A stretch of 64,000 nucleotides of DNA from assembly GCF_000517545.1 (NCBI RefSeq), contig NZ_BAIV01000021.1, positions 1 through 64,000 of the forward strand, written 5' to 3'. The notes beneath the pieces were generated by a model. It saw only the letters and a list, made by a program, of their open reading frames with translations, had not been told where the DNA came from and made no database searches. The number at the start of each line of letters is the position of its first letter. Position 1 is the stretch's first letter. A program made the translations under genes and the position numbers. This stretch comes from Bacteroides reticulotermitis JCM 10512 (GTDB taxonomy: Bacteria; Bacteroidota; Bacteroidia; Bacteroidales; Bacteroidaceae). Below, one piece after another: positions 51,105 to 62,262 of this stretch.

Positions 51105-54100
51105 CTATTCTTTCGTAGGTTCTTTATCTCCCCGAAGATAGGTGGATGGAGATACACCGAATAGTTCTTTAAAATAGCGACTGAAATAATGCGGATCTTT
51201 CATTCCAACTTTATACGTAATCTCACTTACGTTATAATGCCCGTCTTGCAACAGTTCTACAGCCTTCTTCATACGAAAGATACGCATATAGTCATTGGGA
51301 GTATATCCGGTAACTCCTTTCACCTTACGGTAAAAAGCGGTACGCCCCATCTTCAGCTCAGTAGAGAAGTCGTCTATTGAAAAGTCAGGATTTTCCAGAT
51401 GCTGTTCCATAACGGATTTAAGTTTGTCGGCAAATTTCTGATCCAACTCCGCTGTCGAAAGAATAGGATTTATCAAAGTCGGGTCTTTAGTGTATTTTTC
51501 ACGCAACTTGTCGCGCTGGTCAATAAGTTGTGAAACACGTGCCAATAAAAGCTTCGGACTGAAAGGCTTGGTGATATAAGCATCAGCACCGCTCTTGGTC
51601 CCTTCCAGCTGATTCTCCGCCGTACTCATAGCGGTCAGCAGGATAATTGGAATATGGCTGGTATCAAAATTACTTTTCAAACGGCGAGTCACATCAAAAC
51701 CGTTCATTCCCGGCATCAACACGTCGCAAATAATCAGGTCGCCATCAAATGTTTGTGCGGACTGCAATCCGGAAAGTCCATCGAATGCCGTGGTCACTTC
51801 AAAATAAGGATCCAACTCCGTAACAAGGAATCGGCTTACATCGCTATCATCTTCTATGATGAGAATTTTCCGCCTGTTCACAGACGGTAGTTGCTGCAAT
51901 GGAACAGGAGTTTCAGTTCTAACGTCGCTTCCTTGGCTTGCATTTAAATTCTCACCTAAAGCACTACGATTCCCAAGCGGGGATACTGCAGTTTGCTGCT
52001 CAGGAAACTGCACCTGCTCCAATGGCAGGCTGACAGTGAATACGGAACCGCCTCCCTTCCTTTCCTTGTATGTGATGCGTCCTCCGTGTACATTGACCAA
52101 TTCATATGTCAGGTGCAGGCCGACTCCCATACTGTCATGCGAGAAGCTGCTTTGCATAAAACGTGAAAAAAGCTCACGTTGCTTCTCTTTGGGAATGCCA
52201 ATGCCCGTATCACTCACTGAAAATACCAATTGGTGATCTGCTTCTTCCACATTGACAGCAAACGTAATACTACCCCCATCAGGCGTATATTTACAAGCGT
52301 TGGAAAGAAGGTTATACACGATTTTATCCAACTTCTCCCTATCTACATACATCTGATAATGAGGTTCGGACGGCTCAAACGCATAACTGATTCTTTTGTC
52401 GCCGGCAGTCTCTTCAAAGCTGAGCCAGATTTCCCGGAGGAACGGAATCACATCCGTTTGTTCCGGCATCAATGTCAGTTTATTACTTTGCATTTTACGA
52501 AATTCCAGCAGTTGATTAATGAGCCTTAGCATCCGCTCAGTGCTCTTGTGCATCAAGCGTACCGGATAAGTCATTTCCTCCGATACGGGTCCTAGATCTT
52601 CGATCTTTTCCAACGCCCCTCTTATTAAAGTAAGCGGAGTGCGAAATTCATGAGAAATATTTGTAAAGAACATGAGCTTATAATCAGTAAGCTGCTTTTC
52701 AACCTCAATACGATTGCGCAAGGTATTGAATTTCCTCACAATACGGAAAGTCACATACAGTACCGTACAAATAATCACAAAGTAGAGCATATAGGCTATG
52801 GAAGATCTCCAGAATGGCGGTTTAATTGTTATCTCAAGTATAGTCTCAGTCTCACTCCATATACCGGCAGAATTACATGCTTTTACATGTAGACGGTAAG
52901 TGCCGGGAGCCATCTTTTTATAAACAGCGAAATTCAAAGAAGAAGGCTCGCTCCAGTCCGTATCAAAAGGTTCCAGTTTATATGTGTATTGAGATCCGTT
53001 GGCCACCGAATAATCAAATGTCGAAAATTCAACGACAAATGAATTTTGATAATGCATTAGTTCAATCTTATCCGTATAAGCCAGAGCGTGCATCAAAGGG
53101 GAATCTCCCTCGCCAGGATGCATAGACACACCATTCACTTTAAAATTAGTCAATACGACATGCGTAATAGTTTGCGGCGAAACGATTTTCTCAGGATCAA
53201 TAATGACCATTCCATAATTGGTACCAAAAAGTAACCGCCCATCAGAAAGTTTGGCTACCGTACTCTCACTGTATACATTTCCTTGAACTGCATTGGAAAA
53301 AAAGAAGTTTTCAAATGTCCGGGTCACCGGCAAAAAACGTGAAATACCATATTCCGTAGCAATCCAAAGTCTTCCTTCGTCATCTTCCGCTATAGACTGG
53401 ACGACATCATCTACCAATCCGTCTCCCTTCGTGAAATGAGTAAAAGAAAGATTCCCATACCCCTGATTCGGCTTACAATAACTCAAACCTCCGCCCTGTG
53501 TGCCAACCCATACCTGGCCCTTGCTATCACGCATAACATACTTTACCTGATTTGCAAGTAATTTTCTATTCCCGTAACTGTAATGGAAATAACGATGAGG
53601 ACGTGCAATTAGTGTATCGGGGTGAAATACGTAAAGCCCATCGGATGTTCCGACCCACATATAGCCTTTCTCATCACCCATAATGCACCTGATGTTTTTT
53701 GCGTCTACACTATGTGTTAGAAAACGGCGAAAGACATATTTATCACCATCCGGCAAGGTGAGGTTTAATCCACCCCCCATAGTTCCTACCCACATCCGCC
53801 CTTTATAGTCACGGAATATCTCAAAAACTTTTTCTCCCGAGAGGGACTGCCAGTCACCGGCTGGTTATTATACCAATGGCCATCAATGCAAACGCCATGC
53901 CAACGGGTACCCAACCATATTTTCCTTTTATCATCTTCGTACATGCAGCAAATACTTGAAGGAAAATGCTGGGTTTGCATTTTTTTTCGAGGCGTCCGTC
54001 ATATTGAAATAAATCACCGTTACGGTTTCCTATCCAAACGTCACCATCACGAGTACAATATATCAGACGAATAGCATTCGTATTGTTGATGACACCCTTA

Positions 54101-55371
54101 TCTTCGGGATAAAGACGCATCGTCCGTTCGTTCTGCACAGTAAGGTGAACAATACCCGCCGATTCAGAGGTAATCCAGATGTCTCCCGAACGATCTTCCA
54201 TAACAGAAGCCAGGGAATTGGAGCATATTTGATTAAAACTCCCTACCGTATATTTGAAGTGAGTGGTGGTATCCTTAACTGGGTCATACACATAAAGCCC
54301 ATCTCCGAAAGTTGCCATCCAAAGCCATCCTCTCGAATCCTGCATGGCCCGAAGCCATTCCGATGTCACTAGGTCACCAATAGCAACATGAAAATCTTTT
54401 ATTTTCCCAGTGGTAACATTGAAGTACCGAATCAGTCCTCTGTCATTATAAATCCACAAGTTACCCTGTTTGTCACAAATACTCCGGCCATTAGGAATGT
54501 CCAATTTCCCCGATTCTTTCTGTCTCTCATCATGTAAGCCGAAAACGTATCCTCCCGAGGAAGTCAGGAGAACCCAATCGTCATGTTGCATAAAACTGGC
54601 TGTAACCGTTTTTCCGTGATTTCCAGTTCTCAACTGCCCAACCAACCTTAGCTCTTTTCCATCCGGTTTTACTTTATATATATGTAAATCACAAGAAAGC
54701 AGGAAAACATCATTCCGGTAAAACATTACATCGGTAAAGTCTATACCTGTAGCTATGACACGGGATTCTTCACCCACAATACATACTAAACCTTTGTCCG
54801 TACAAATCCAGATTCTCCCATCGGCATCTTCTTTCAACTGTTTCACCCAGTTCGAAGGCATCTTTCCGTTCTCCTTATTAAATACCACTGATTCAAACCG
54901 TCCATTCTTAAAAGAGACTTTTCGTGCGCCAGTCCTGTGATACCACAGCCAAGTGTTTCCATGGGTCGTTTCCGTTCGAAAGGCATATTTATCCTCATGT
55001 GCCCCACACCCTGTATAATCAACAAAACATTCGCGGCTCAAATCATAACAGCTGAAATACTCAGGAGCAACCTTGATCCATAAAAAATGATTTTTATCTT
55101 CACTGACTTCCCTGACATGACGACCTGCTAATGAAATTTGATCCCCTTTCTTCGGGCGAAATGTAGCAAAAGAATAACCATCATAACGAGTAAGCCCATT
55201 CAACGTACTCATCCATAGAAAGCCTTTACTATCTTGGAAAATATGACGTACAAAATTATTCCCCAACCCATCGCTAGAAGTCAGAAAAGCAGATCGTACA
55301 TCAACAGAGGCACGGACCATTCCTATTATAGGATTAAAAAGAATAAGCCAAAATAAGATGAGGTTTTTCAT
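51105..55371 (-). CDS. Hybrid two-component system regulator, two frameshifts
   Basis: PUL regulator combining sensor and response regulator, 1422 residues when restored. Starts MKNLILFWLILFNPIIG. It has periplasmic beta-propeller repeats (DSKGFLWMSTLNGLTRYDG, DEKGYMWVGTSDGLYVFH), a Y_Y_Y-like domain and a membrane segment (SSIAYMLYFVIICTVLYVTF). The kinase (ISHEFRTPLTLIRG, LSNACKYTPDGG), receiver (ILIIEDDSDVSRFLV, ICDVLMPGMNGF) and AraC-type helix-turn-helix (VSEITYKVGMKDPHYFSRYF) follow. Breaks lie in a T8 run (53980-53987) and a T5 run (53829-53833). It should sense an oligosaccharide in the periplasm. Confidence 0.92.
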
Positions 55372-55394
55372 ATGATATTAGCTGATTTCAACGC

Positions 55395-55402
55395 CAAAAT
55401 TA
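55395..55402 (-). promoter_or_regulatory. Promoter -7 box of the hybrid sensor gene
   Basis: TAATTTTG on the minus strand (55402-55395) matches TAnnTTTG and is 23 bp before the start codon. A TTG about 17 bp further upstream could serve as -33, with slightly short spacing. The remaining bases to 55661 are AT-rich and show no gene. Confidence 0.4.
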
Positions 55403-55661
55403 CACAAATTATGATTTATCAACGCGAATAGATAATGAAAAAGAAAGAAACAAGCACAATAACTACCAAAAATATCAAAACAAATAGTCCTAAAATAACC
55501 ATCGTCAATAGTATAATAAGTATTTCCACAATGATTTACCGAGGTTCTATAATGGTATAACTCATTTTCTTTAATGATTATCCAAAACCATTTTGGTTAC
55601 AAGCTAACTCAATTTGGTTACATACAATTTGGGTTTAAATTACACTCCCACTTTAAAAAAA

Positions 55662-56033
55662 TCATTGCAGTCTATCTTTATATTTTGCATAACAATGTTC
55701 ATAACCCTCGAAGGCAGGTTGGGAATATCCTTTAAGATCATAGAATAGCTTCCAGGAAGTGATTGATATAAGCGATCCAATATCTCCCACGACATCTTCT
55801 ACCCGCAGACATTCGTAATTCTGATGCGTATCTGGACGCATTTCAAACAGCAGAAATCCCCTTGCCCCGTCAATTTCTATTCTTCTGAAAATTACATTTC
55901 GATTATGAATAGATTCACTACCACAAGTCAACGCACTATGACAAAACCCGAACTTACAGTCTTCAATGATGACATTGCTGTTTGGTCCGTTATTTTCGTC
56001 TTTTCTGGCAATGGAACTTTTGGCTACTATCAG
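55662..56033 (-). pseudogene. GH28 C-terminal fragment
   Basis: An open frame from 56033 to 55662 (no start codon) encodes the C-terminal beta-helix coils of a GH28-like enzyme: LIVAKSSIARKDENNG, NVIIEDCKFGFCHSALTCGS, GFLLFEMRPDTHQNYECL. Sequence 5' of the catalytic turn is absent and only 70-80 bp separate it from the esterase gene upstream. The gene has therefore lost its N-terminal half. Confidence 0.7.
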
Positions 56034-56117
56034 CTATATAGCCAACCTTAAGTTCAGAATTTAGAATATTTCTTATATTCACCTCATTATAAATTGTTTA
56101 TATATTTCACAACAGCT

Positions 56118-57560
56118 TTACTTACTTGTCCTAAATGGTGATGCCGGAAGCCCTTCTTTATTGATCAAATTGGGCATAGCTATTTCGTCCCATCCAAACC
56201 GAATTTCTACTGGTACATTCTTATTGTTTCCTCTTAAGATTACAATCTTATCATTTTCAATAGTGGCATTTACTTTAACAAAGACCCCTTTCTCATTTTT
56301 CATATAAAACCAATCTGGATCTTTACCGTTATTTGTAGTGAGTCCTGATCCCGTATAATCAAATTCAAGTATAACTTTATCCTCACTTATTGTCATCGTC
56401 TTATAAATTGGGCCACAATAAACCAGATTTCTCCAGCCATAGTCTTTGACTAAAGCCCAACGCGCAAGTCTATCTGCAATTATCCATTTATATGAAGGGT
56501 GAATATCTCTTGGATTATCAACCAGATCGGTTGTCACTACCATACCTGTACGAGAAATACTCATGCATGAAGTTTGTGCTTCCCAGACATTTGGTAAAGC
56601 ATCCCATGTTTTAGGCAGTAAATCTCTTTGTTGTGAATATGCAAATGGAGCTAATTGAACATAATAGAATGGCAGATTATTGTCATTCCATGCAGAACGC
56701 CAACTCTCAATAAATAACTTTTTCTTATCCGCATAGTTTCCACGATCTCCTTCTATCACGTTTGTTTCACCTTGATACCAAAGAAAACCTCTTAGCGAAT
56801 AAGGAACCATGGGCCTTACCATCTTATGAAATCTCTCGCCAATAACTACATTATTCAATTTATTATCAACCACCTTACTTCTAAAAACAGCAGAGTTCTG
56901 ATAAGCTTCTTCGGGTGTCCATGTTTCTATTGGTGTACCACCCCAGGAAGTAGAAATAAAGCCAACTGGAACATTCAAACTATCCACCAATGTTTTTGCG
57001 AAAAAATATCCTATAGCTGAAACAGGTTTCAGCGTTTCTTCGTCTATCATTTGCCAGCCTTTGGACGGTAGTGTATCAGTATTTAAGTTTTTCTCGACAT
57101 ACAAAACTCTTATAGTCGGTTCTTTAGCACTTTTATATTTTTTATAAAGATAATCAGGATCACCTTTCTTGGGCTTAGCGAACTGTGGATGATTGTTCAT
57201 GGAATATTCCATATTTGATTGACCTGACACCAACCAAACTTCACCAATCAAAATATTCTTCAATAATATCTTATTGTTTTTACCTTGAACTATTAATTGC
57301 TGAGGTTTATTAGTCGCATTAAGTTCGTCAAGTTGAACTGACCAATTCCCATTTTCATCTGCTTTTGTTTTCTTGTTTTGTTTTTGAAATTTGACCACGA
57401 CATTTTCAGCCGGAGCAGCATTTCCCCAAATAGTCACTTTCTTTCCCTGTTGGAGTACCATATTGTCTCCAAGCACTTTCGGGAGACTTACTTGTGAAAA
57501 TACTGTTAAAGGAACAATGATTATAAATAGAATGACCGATAAATATAAAATCTTTTTCAT
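56118..57560 (-). CDS. Sialate O-acetylesterase-type (SASA) esterase
   Basis: A 480-residue secreted SGNH-type esterase. It has a signal peptide (LYLSVILFIIIVPLTVFS), an N-terminal beta domain (LGDNMVLQQGKKVTIWG), then LVSGQSNMEYSM with the catalytic Ser, FLWYQGETNV, and DIHPSYKW supplying Asp and His. The family removes O-acetyl groups from sialic acids and plant or marine glycans. The start is ATG 57560; a GTG directly before it is less likely. A TATCTTTG -7 box lies at 57608-57601, so it may have its own promoter. Confidence 0.88.
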   Translation of the reverse strand: MKKILYLSVILFIIIVPLTVFSQVSLPKVLGDNMVLQQGKKVTIWGNAAPAENVVVKFQKQNKKTKADENGNWSVQLDELNATNKPQQLIVQGKNNKILLKNILIGEVWLVSGQSNMEYSMNNHPQFAKPKKGDPDYLYKKYKSAKEPTIRVLYVEKNLNTDTLPSKGWQMIDEETLKPVSAIGYFFAKTLVDSLNVPVGFISTSWGGTPIETWTPEEAYQNSAVFRSKVVDNKLNNVVIGERFHKMVRPMVPYSLRGFLWYQGETNVIEGDRGNYADKKKLFIESWRSAWNDNNLPFYYVQLAPFAYSQQRDLLPKTWDALPNVWEAQTSCMSISRTGMVVTTDLVDNPRDIHPSYKWIIADRLARWALVKDYGWRNLVYCGPIYKTMTISEDKVILEFDYTGSGLTTNNGKDPDWFYMKNEKGVFVKVNATIENDKIVILRGNNKNVPVEIRFGWDEIAMPNLINKEGLPASPFRTSK

Positions 57561-57660
57561 CACAAAATTTAGTGTTTAATGAATTAGTGTTTAACATAAA
57601 CAAAGATATCAAATAATGGAAAAATTAGAGATATTTCTCCCACTTCGTTGAGATAAAAGC

Positions 57661-59448
57661 CTATTGAATGATTTTTATTTCCTTTGGTGCGTCGACCTTC
57701 GAAATTACATTTCCATCAAAACTCTTTGTATGTTTCACTTTGACAATTCCATAAGGTGTTGGAAATGTACCTTCAACCCAATTCAAATCACCTAAATGTG
57801 GTTCTATGCGAATGACTTTACATCCTGGCTCTATAACTTTTATACCCAGTACATGTTCCGACATCCATGCCGTAGGTCCTGAAGCCCAACCATGACAAAG
57901 ACTATGCCGAAACCCTAAATAACAATGTGCTCCAAAATCGCCATGTATATCCTTCATGCCGGGTGGAGTTATTTCATCCAAACGAGCAGCATTATCCATC
58001 CAATCTAAATTAAAATCTTCCCAAAAGGTAGTAGCACCCATATCAAGCATGCCACCCCAATACTGGCGAATGATATCCATTGCTTGTTGATATTGACCCG
58101 CTAAAGCCTGTGTTTGCAGCATATAATACCCATAAAAAGTGGAAAAACCTTTTGCACCATCAACAGAAACAACTTCATTACACGCCTTTAAAGGATCGAG
58201 TATCCCTGCAATAGACATCAGTGAGGCTGCCTGCTTCAGTTTATTGGGTTCCTTAATGTTCTGATTCAGTCGTTTAATACACAGTGCTGCTTTTTGTGCA
58301 GAGATTGGTTCATGCAATATATTACATATTTCTTCTGCATCTTTCATTGCCCATACAATAAGTGCCCGAAAACCTGCTTCAACTCCCTCTTTATTCCATG
58401 AAGAAGGCCAATCTAAGAAACGTTCTTTTGCAAGATTTTCATTCCCATTTTCATCTATCTTATTTACAATAAGATCAATTAGTCCTAAGATATATGTTTT
58501 ATGCTTATTTAAAAAATCAATATCACCGCCATGAATATACCAATCATGATGAATGATTAAATACCATAAAGAATAGGCACTCATATTGTTCATCCAGCTT
58601 GGCAAAGGAAATTGCTCACATGCAAGATCAAGCGTCTTAGGAACAACTTCATTATCACCAAACACTCCCATTATTGTTGCAACTTCGGGATGCATATCAC
58701 CCAACCAAATAAGCCGATCCCGTTTTATACCATCCCATAGATATTCTTGCATGTTTAAGTGAACAGTATAAGCTCCTGTTAACCAGATTTGATTCAAACG
58801 TTCGTCATTGCAGTTAAACGAGCCCAGATAAGGAATGTCTCTATAGCGTAATATAGCGCGCGCTTCTGCTAAATTTATGGTAGTTTTTTCTTGTAGAAGA
58901 TCGATACGAACAAATCTAAATCCTGTATTACCTATTTCTATTGATCCATAATTGGGGATTTCCATTATAATATCACGCATGGCGTGATGATTCGTGGAAT
59001 AACCAATTTTCCCACTACTATATGTCAGTTCGCTATTACATTCTCCAACCGACTCACCGAAACGAATACGTACCAAAGCTGGCTTTTGGCTTGTGCAATG
59101 TCCTAACACCAATTGTAAACCTCCATGAATTTCTCTACCAAAGTCAAGTAATACAGACGCTGTATCATTTTCCAAATTGGTCATAACACAGCATATTCTA
59201 TTGGTTAAATCGGCTTGTCCATTCCCCGATTTCAATAATACATCTTCATTTTTAACCATTTTTCCGTTTCCGGAATTCACCCAAACAATGCGTTCTGCAG
59301 GAAAATACACCTTTGTTAATTCGTCTTTCTGCATCTTTTGCACAACCTTTGTACTAAACATAGGAGGGATTTCTGCTTTCAGTTGAGCATCCGCCAATAA
59401 AACCAGAGTTGTGCATATAAATATTTTTATTATTTCAATTCTATTCAT
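57661..59448 (-). CDS. GH78-like alpha-L-rhamnosidase
   Basis: A 595-residue secreted protein with a signal peptide (IIKIFICTTLVLLADAQ), beta-sandwich N-terminal domains and an (alpha/alpha)6 barrel. The GH78 pattern is visible as WDGIKRDRLIWLGDMHPE (catalytic acid region), ATTFWEDFNL and SLCHGWASGPTAWM, followed by the C-terminal beta domain. It would release alpha-linked rhamnose from rhamnogalacturonan or side chains. The protein is shorter than many GH78 members, which often exceed 700 residues. Intact. Confidence 0.82.
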   Translation of the reverse strand: MNRIEIIKIFICTTLVLLADAQLKAEIPPMFSTKVVQKMQKDELTKVYFPAERIVWVNSGNGKMVKNEDVLLKSGNGQADLTNRICCVMTNLENDTASVLLDFGREIHGGLQLVLGHCTSQKPALVRIRFGESVGECNSELTYSSGKIGYSTNHHAMRDIIMEIPNYGSIEIGNTGFRFVRIDLLQEKTTINLAEARAILRYRDIPYLGSFNCNDERLNQIWLTGAYTVHLNMQEYLWDGIKRDRLIWLGDMHPEVATIMGVFGDNEVVPKTLDLACEQFPLPSWMNNMSAYSLWYLIIHHDWYIHGGDIDFLNKHKTYILGLIDLIVNKIDENGNENLAKERFLDWPSSWNKEGVEAGFRALIVWAMKDAEEICNILHEPISAQKAALCIKRLNQNIKEPNKLKQAASLMSIAGILDPLKACNEVVSVDGAKGFSTFYGYYMLQTQALAGQYQQAMDIIRQYWGGMLDMGATTFWEDFNLDWMDNAARLDEITPPGMKDIHGDFGAHCYLGFRHSLCHGWASGPTAWMSEHVLGIKVIEPGCKVIRIEPHLGDLNWVEGTFPTPYGIVKVKHTKSFDGNVISKVDAPKEIKIIQ

Positions 59449-59482
59449 ATCATTTATTTTATGGATATTCCGAACACTCTAA

Positions 59483-60660
59483 TTACAAGCTATTTGTAAT
59501 TTCTTCAAGTATACTGTGATCCAATTTTACCTTAACCATTCCAATTGGATTAAAACGAGTTTTGATTCCCGATTTAGGCTTTTTCGGATCTTCCATCCAG
59601 GCTGTATAAACAATAGTATAAATGTCATCTTCTTCAGGGATCAGACAGAGAGGCGTACGCATTGTCATCCACCATTTATTTACTTTTGATTCAATATTAA
59701 GATAGCGTGCTTTTGTCCAGTTCAAGCCATCCTTAGATAATGTATATCCTATCTGATTAGGTAAGTTCAACGATTCCGGTCCACCATCAAAAACTGCGAT
59801 ATAAAGCCCGTTAGGTAATTGCGAGACAATCGGATTTTCTACAAAAGTTGGATGGATTGATACAATCGGATTGATATCTTCCCCCATCCGTGTCCATGGT
59901 CCTTCTATGGTATTTGATTGAGCAAGACCTACATACCATGCCTTCATCTTCTCACCCCCTTTTAAAGGATAGTCTTTTTTCGTTTCAAAAGGGAATGCGC
60001 CACCAATAAAAGCATACCAACCATTATCAACTTTAAAAGGATAGAATGAATCAACTCCTTGCCGTCCTTCCCATAGCTGAGAATCTAATCCTGGTTCAAT
60101 TATAATGCCCAAGTCACGATAAGGGCCGCCTATTCCTTCCATTCCTTCAACTTCGGATTCACATCTCCATATCCGGCCAAATGAATGGTTAGGTGATATG
60201 TCTTTATCCGTAGTATAAGCTAGATAAAATCCATTCCATCTGTTGCTTTTTTCATTAAAAACAGCGTTAAAAGACCAAATAGCCGAACGACGATCATTCA
60301 TCGGATTATCTTCATGAACTAAAGCATATACTCCGGTAGACTCTAAAATCGTTGACTGACGTGTCCATTTTTTGCATCGTTACTTGTCCAATGCCCAATT
60401 CTTGTTTTTACCCTGTCATGATGAACATGTGCACCAGGTTCTCCTACCCGCTCGGTTGGAAACATATGAAATATCCCATTTATTTTCACAACCGATCCTG
60501 CCTCAAATCCTCCCTGAATATTTTCCGCTCCTGGCGTTTTAGCTTCAACAACCGGATAATCGGGACCTCCTACAATAGTAAACAACGATTTATCAGAGGT
60601 AGAAACTTGTGCAAACACTTGCCATGGCAGAGTTATTAATAGTAAAAATAGTATTCTCAT
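59483..60660 (-). CDS. GH43-like beta-propeller hydrolase, one frameshift
   Basis: Starts MRILFLLLITLPWQVFAQ with a signal peptide. The first frame ends after WTSNDA in an A6 run (60368-60373). One extra A continues as KWTRQSTILEST and then NDRRSAIWSFNAVFN onward. The restored protein is 392 residues. The repeated blades (GRIWRCESEVEG, AWYVGLAQSNTIEGPW, PIVSQLPNGLYIAVFDGG) indicate a five-bladed propeller as in GH43/GH117-type enzymes. The exact family and substrate are uncertain. Confidence 0.7.
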
Positions 60661-60671
60661 CTTTTTATTTA

Positions 60672-62255
60672 TTATTTCTGTTTTTCAAAATAAGGTAATC
60701 GATACAACGGCACATCTATTGTTATTGTTTTCCCACCACGATGTATCTTTCCCTGATCATCCTTCCAACGACCATTAGGTAATTTTACATACCGTTTATT
60801 CTCACTTGTAACCACGGGTGCTATCATATATTTGTCGCCCAACATATACTGATCTTTGCATATTTCAAATCCTTCGTTAGGAAATGAGTACTCCATGTGC
60901 CTGACAATAGGTTCTCCTGATTTAGCCGACATTCGGACACATTCCATTATGTATTCACTCATTTGTTCATGCAGATGCGCCATACATTTAACAATGTCTA
61001 GATTCTCGTCATCTAAAATCCGCCATGGAGCTACAGAAAATTGCATCATCGGCATCAGTGCGTGTATTTGGGTAGAACGAACAATAAGCGATTGATCAAA
61101 CTCATTTGATTTTATATTCAGGAATGATTTATATTGGCCACCACCTATCATATCGGGGCAGGTAAAAGCATAGCCTAATAATCCGGCAGCAATCATTTCG
61201 GGGATTAGAGATTGCACTGCACTCCAAGAGTAATTCTTGTCACCCAACCGCTGTATTAAGGGTTTTCCACCCATCTGCCAGCAAGCCCGGTATTCATTAA
61301 AAGGAAATTCCAGGCCAATCTGCGCCCAAGCCTTTGTATGGTCAGTAGCAATTGCATCCGGTTTATAGCTTATCAAATCTTTATCGGCATAAATACCATT
61401 GTCTCCGGCATCTAATTTGAAACCATCTATACCATATTTCTTTTGCACATCTTTCAATGTTGAAACAAAATAATCCACTGCATCCGGATGGGTAAAGTCG
61501 TAACAAGCGCTATAACCGTTCCACCAATTCAATATCGCGGGCTTATTCCGATGATCTTTTATCAAAAATCCTTTTCTATCCAGTTCCCTAAACTCCGGAC
61601 TATCAGCAGAAACAAACGGGCATATCCATAACATGACTTTAAACCCTAATCTATGTAATTCATCAACCATCGCTTTAGGGTTAGGGAATTTTTTCGATTT
61701 AAATTCAAAATTGCCATAATAATTTTGCCAGTTATCGTCTATCATTAATATTCCCGGCGGGAAACCATGGGCAATAATGTTATGGGCATATTCTAAGACA
61801 TCTTTCTGATTCTGATTATACATCAATTCAATCCATGTATTATATTGAGGAACTGTAAAAAACAGATTTTCAGGCAGTTTCCCTTCAGGAGGAAAGTATT
61901 TTTGACAAGCCGTGAGGTACGCCTCTCTTAATGTTGATCCACCCGTTTTTATATCTACTTTTTCAAAGTCGGAGTTAATTCTGAGACCATCCTTAGAAGC
62001 GGTAAACTTAAACGGATAGTCACTCCATATAAACCGGCCTTTATTGGAAAGCAACAACGAAACTACCTGATTGTTATTGTTTTCAGTTAACAAGTTATAT
62101 TCTCTGATAGGTTCTACATACGGCATCTTCTGACCATAAGCAGTAACACCACCCCACCAATATTCATCTTTCAGAGATTGTACTTCAGTAATGTATTGGG
62201 CTTGTAAACTTCCGCTAATAAAAAACGCAATCAGCAAATTGATTAAACCTTTCAT
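60672..62255 (-). CDS. GH31 family alpha-glycosidase
   Basis: A 527-residue secreted enzyme with an N-terminal beta-sandwich and a TIM barrel. The motifs FPPGILMIDDNWQNYYG, KVMLWICPF and GIDGFKLDAGD (nucleophile candidate D282) are typical of GH31; CPDMIGGG marks the region of the acid/base Asp. GH31 enzymes cleave alpha-linked glucose, xylose or galactose. The substrate here cannot be told from sequence; in a pectin-type PUL an alpha-galactosidase or xylosidase role is possible. Intact, 11 bp from the previous gene. Confidence 0.85.
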   Translation of the reverse strand: MKGLINLLIAFFISGSLQAQYITEVQSLKDEYWWGGVTAYGQKMPYVEPIREYNLLTENNNNQVVSLLLSNKGRFIWSDYPFKFTASKDGLRINSDFEKVDIKTGGSTLREAYLTACQKYFPPEGKLPENLFFTVPQYNTWIELMYNQNQKDVLEYAHNIIAHGFPPGILMIDDNWQNYYGNFEFKSKKFPNPKAMVDELHRLGFKVMLWICPFVSADSPEFRELDRKGFLIKDHRNKPAILNWWNGYSACYDFTHPDAVDYFVSTLKDVQKKYGIDGFKLDAGDNGIYADKDLISYKPDAIATDHTKAWAQIGLEFPFNEYRACWQMGGKPLIQRLGDKNYSWSAVQSLIPEMIAAGLLGYAFTCPDMIGGGQYKSFLNIKSNEFDQSLIVRSTQIHALMPMMQFSVAPWRILDDENLDIVKCMAHLHEQMSEYIMECVRMSAKSGEPIVRHMEYSFPNEGFEICKDQYMLGDKYMIAPVVTSENKRYVKLPNGRWKDDQGKIHRGGKTITIDVPLYRLPYFEKQK

Positions 62256-62262
62256 ATGTATC

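Noticed and set aside
51105..55371. Separate sensor kinase and propeller genes instead of one hybrid regulator
   Set aside because: The three frames join with one base added at 53984 and one at 53831, giving a continuous propeller repeat and a standard hybrid architecture.
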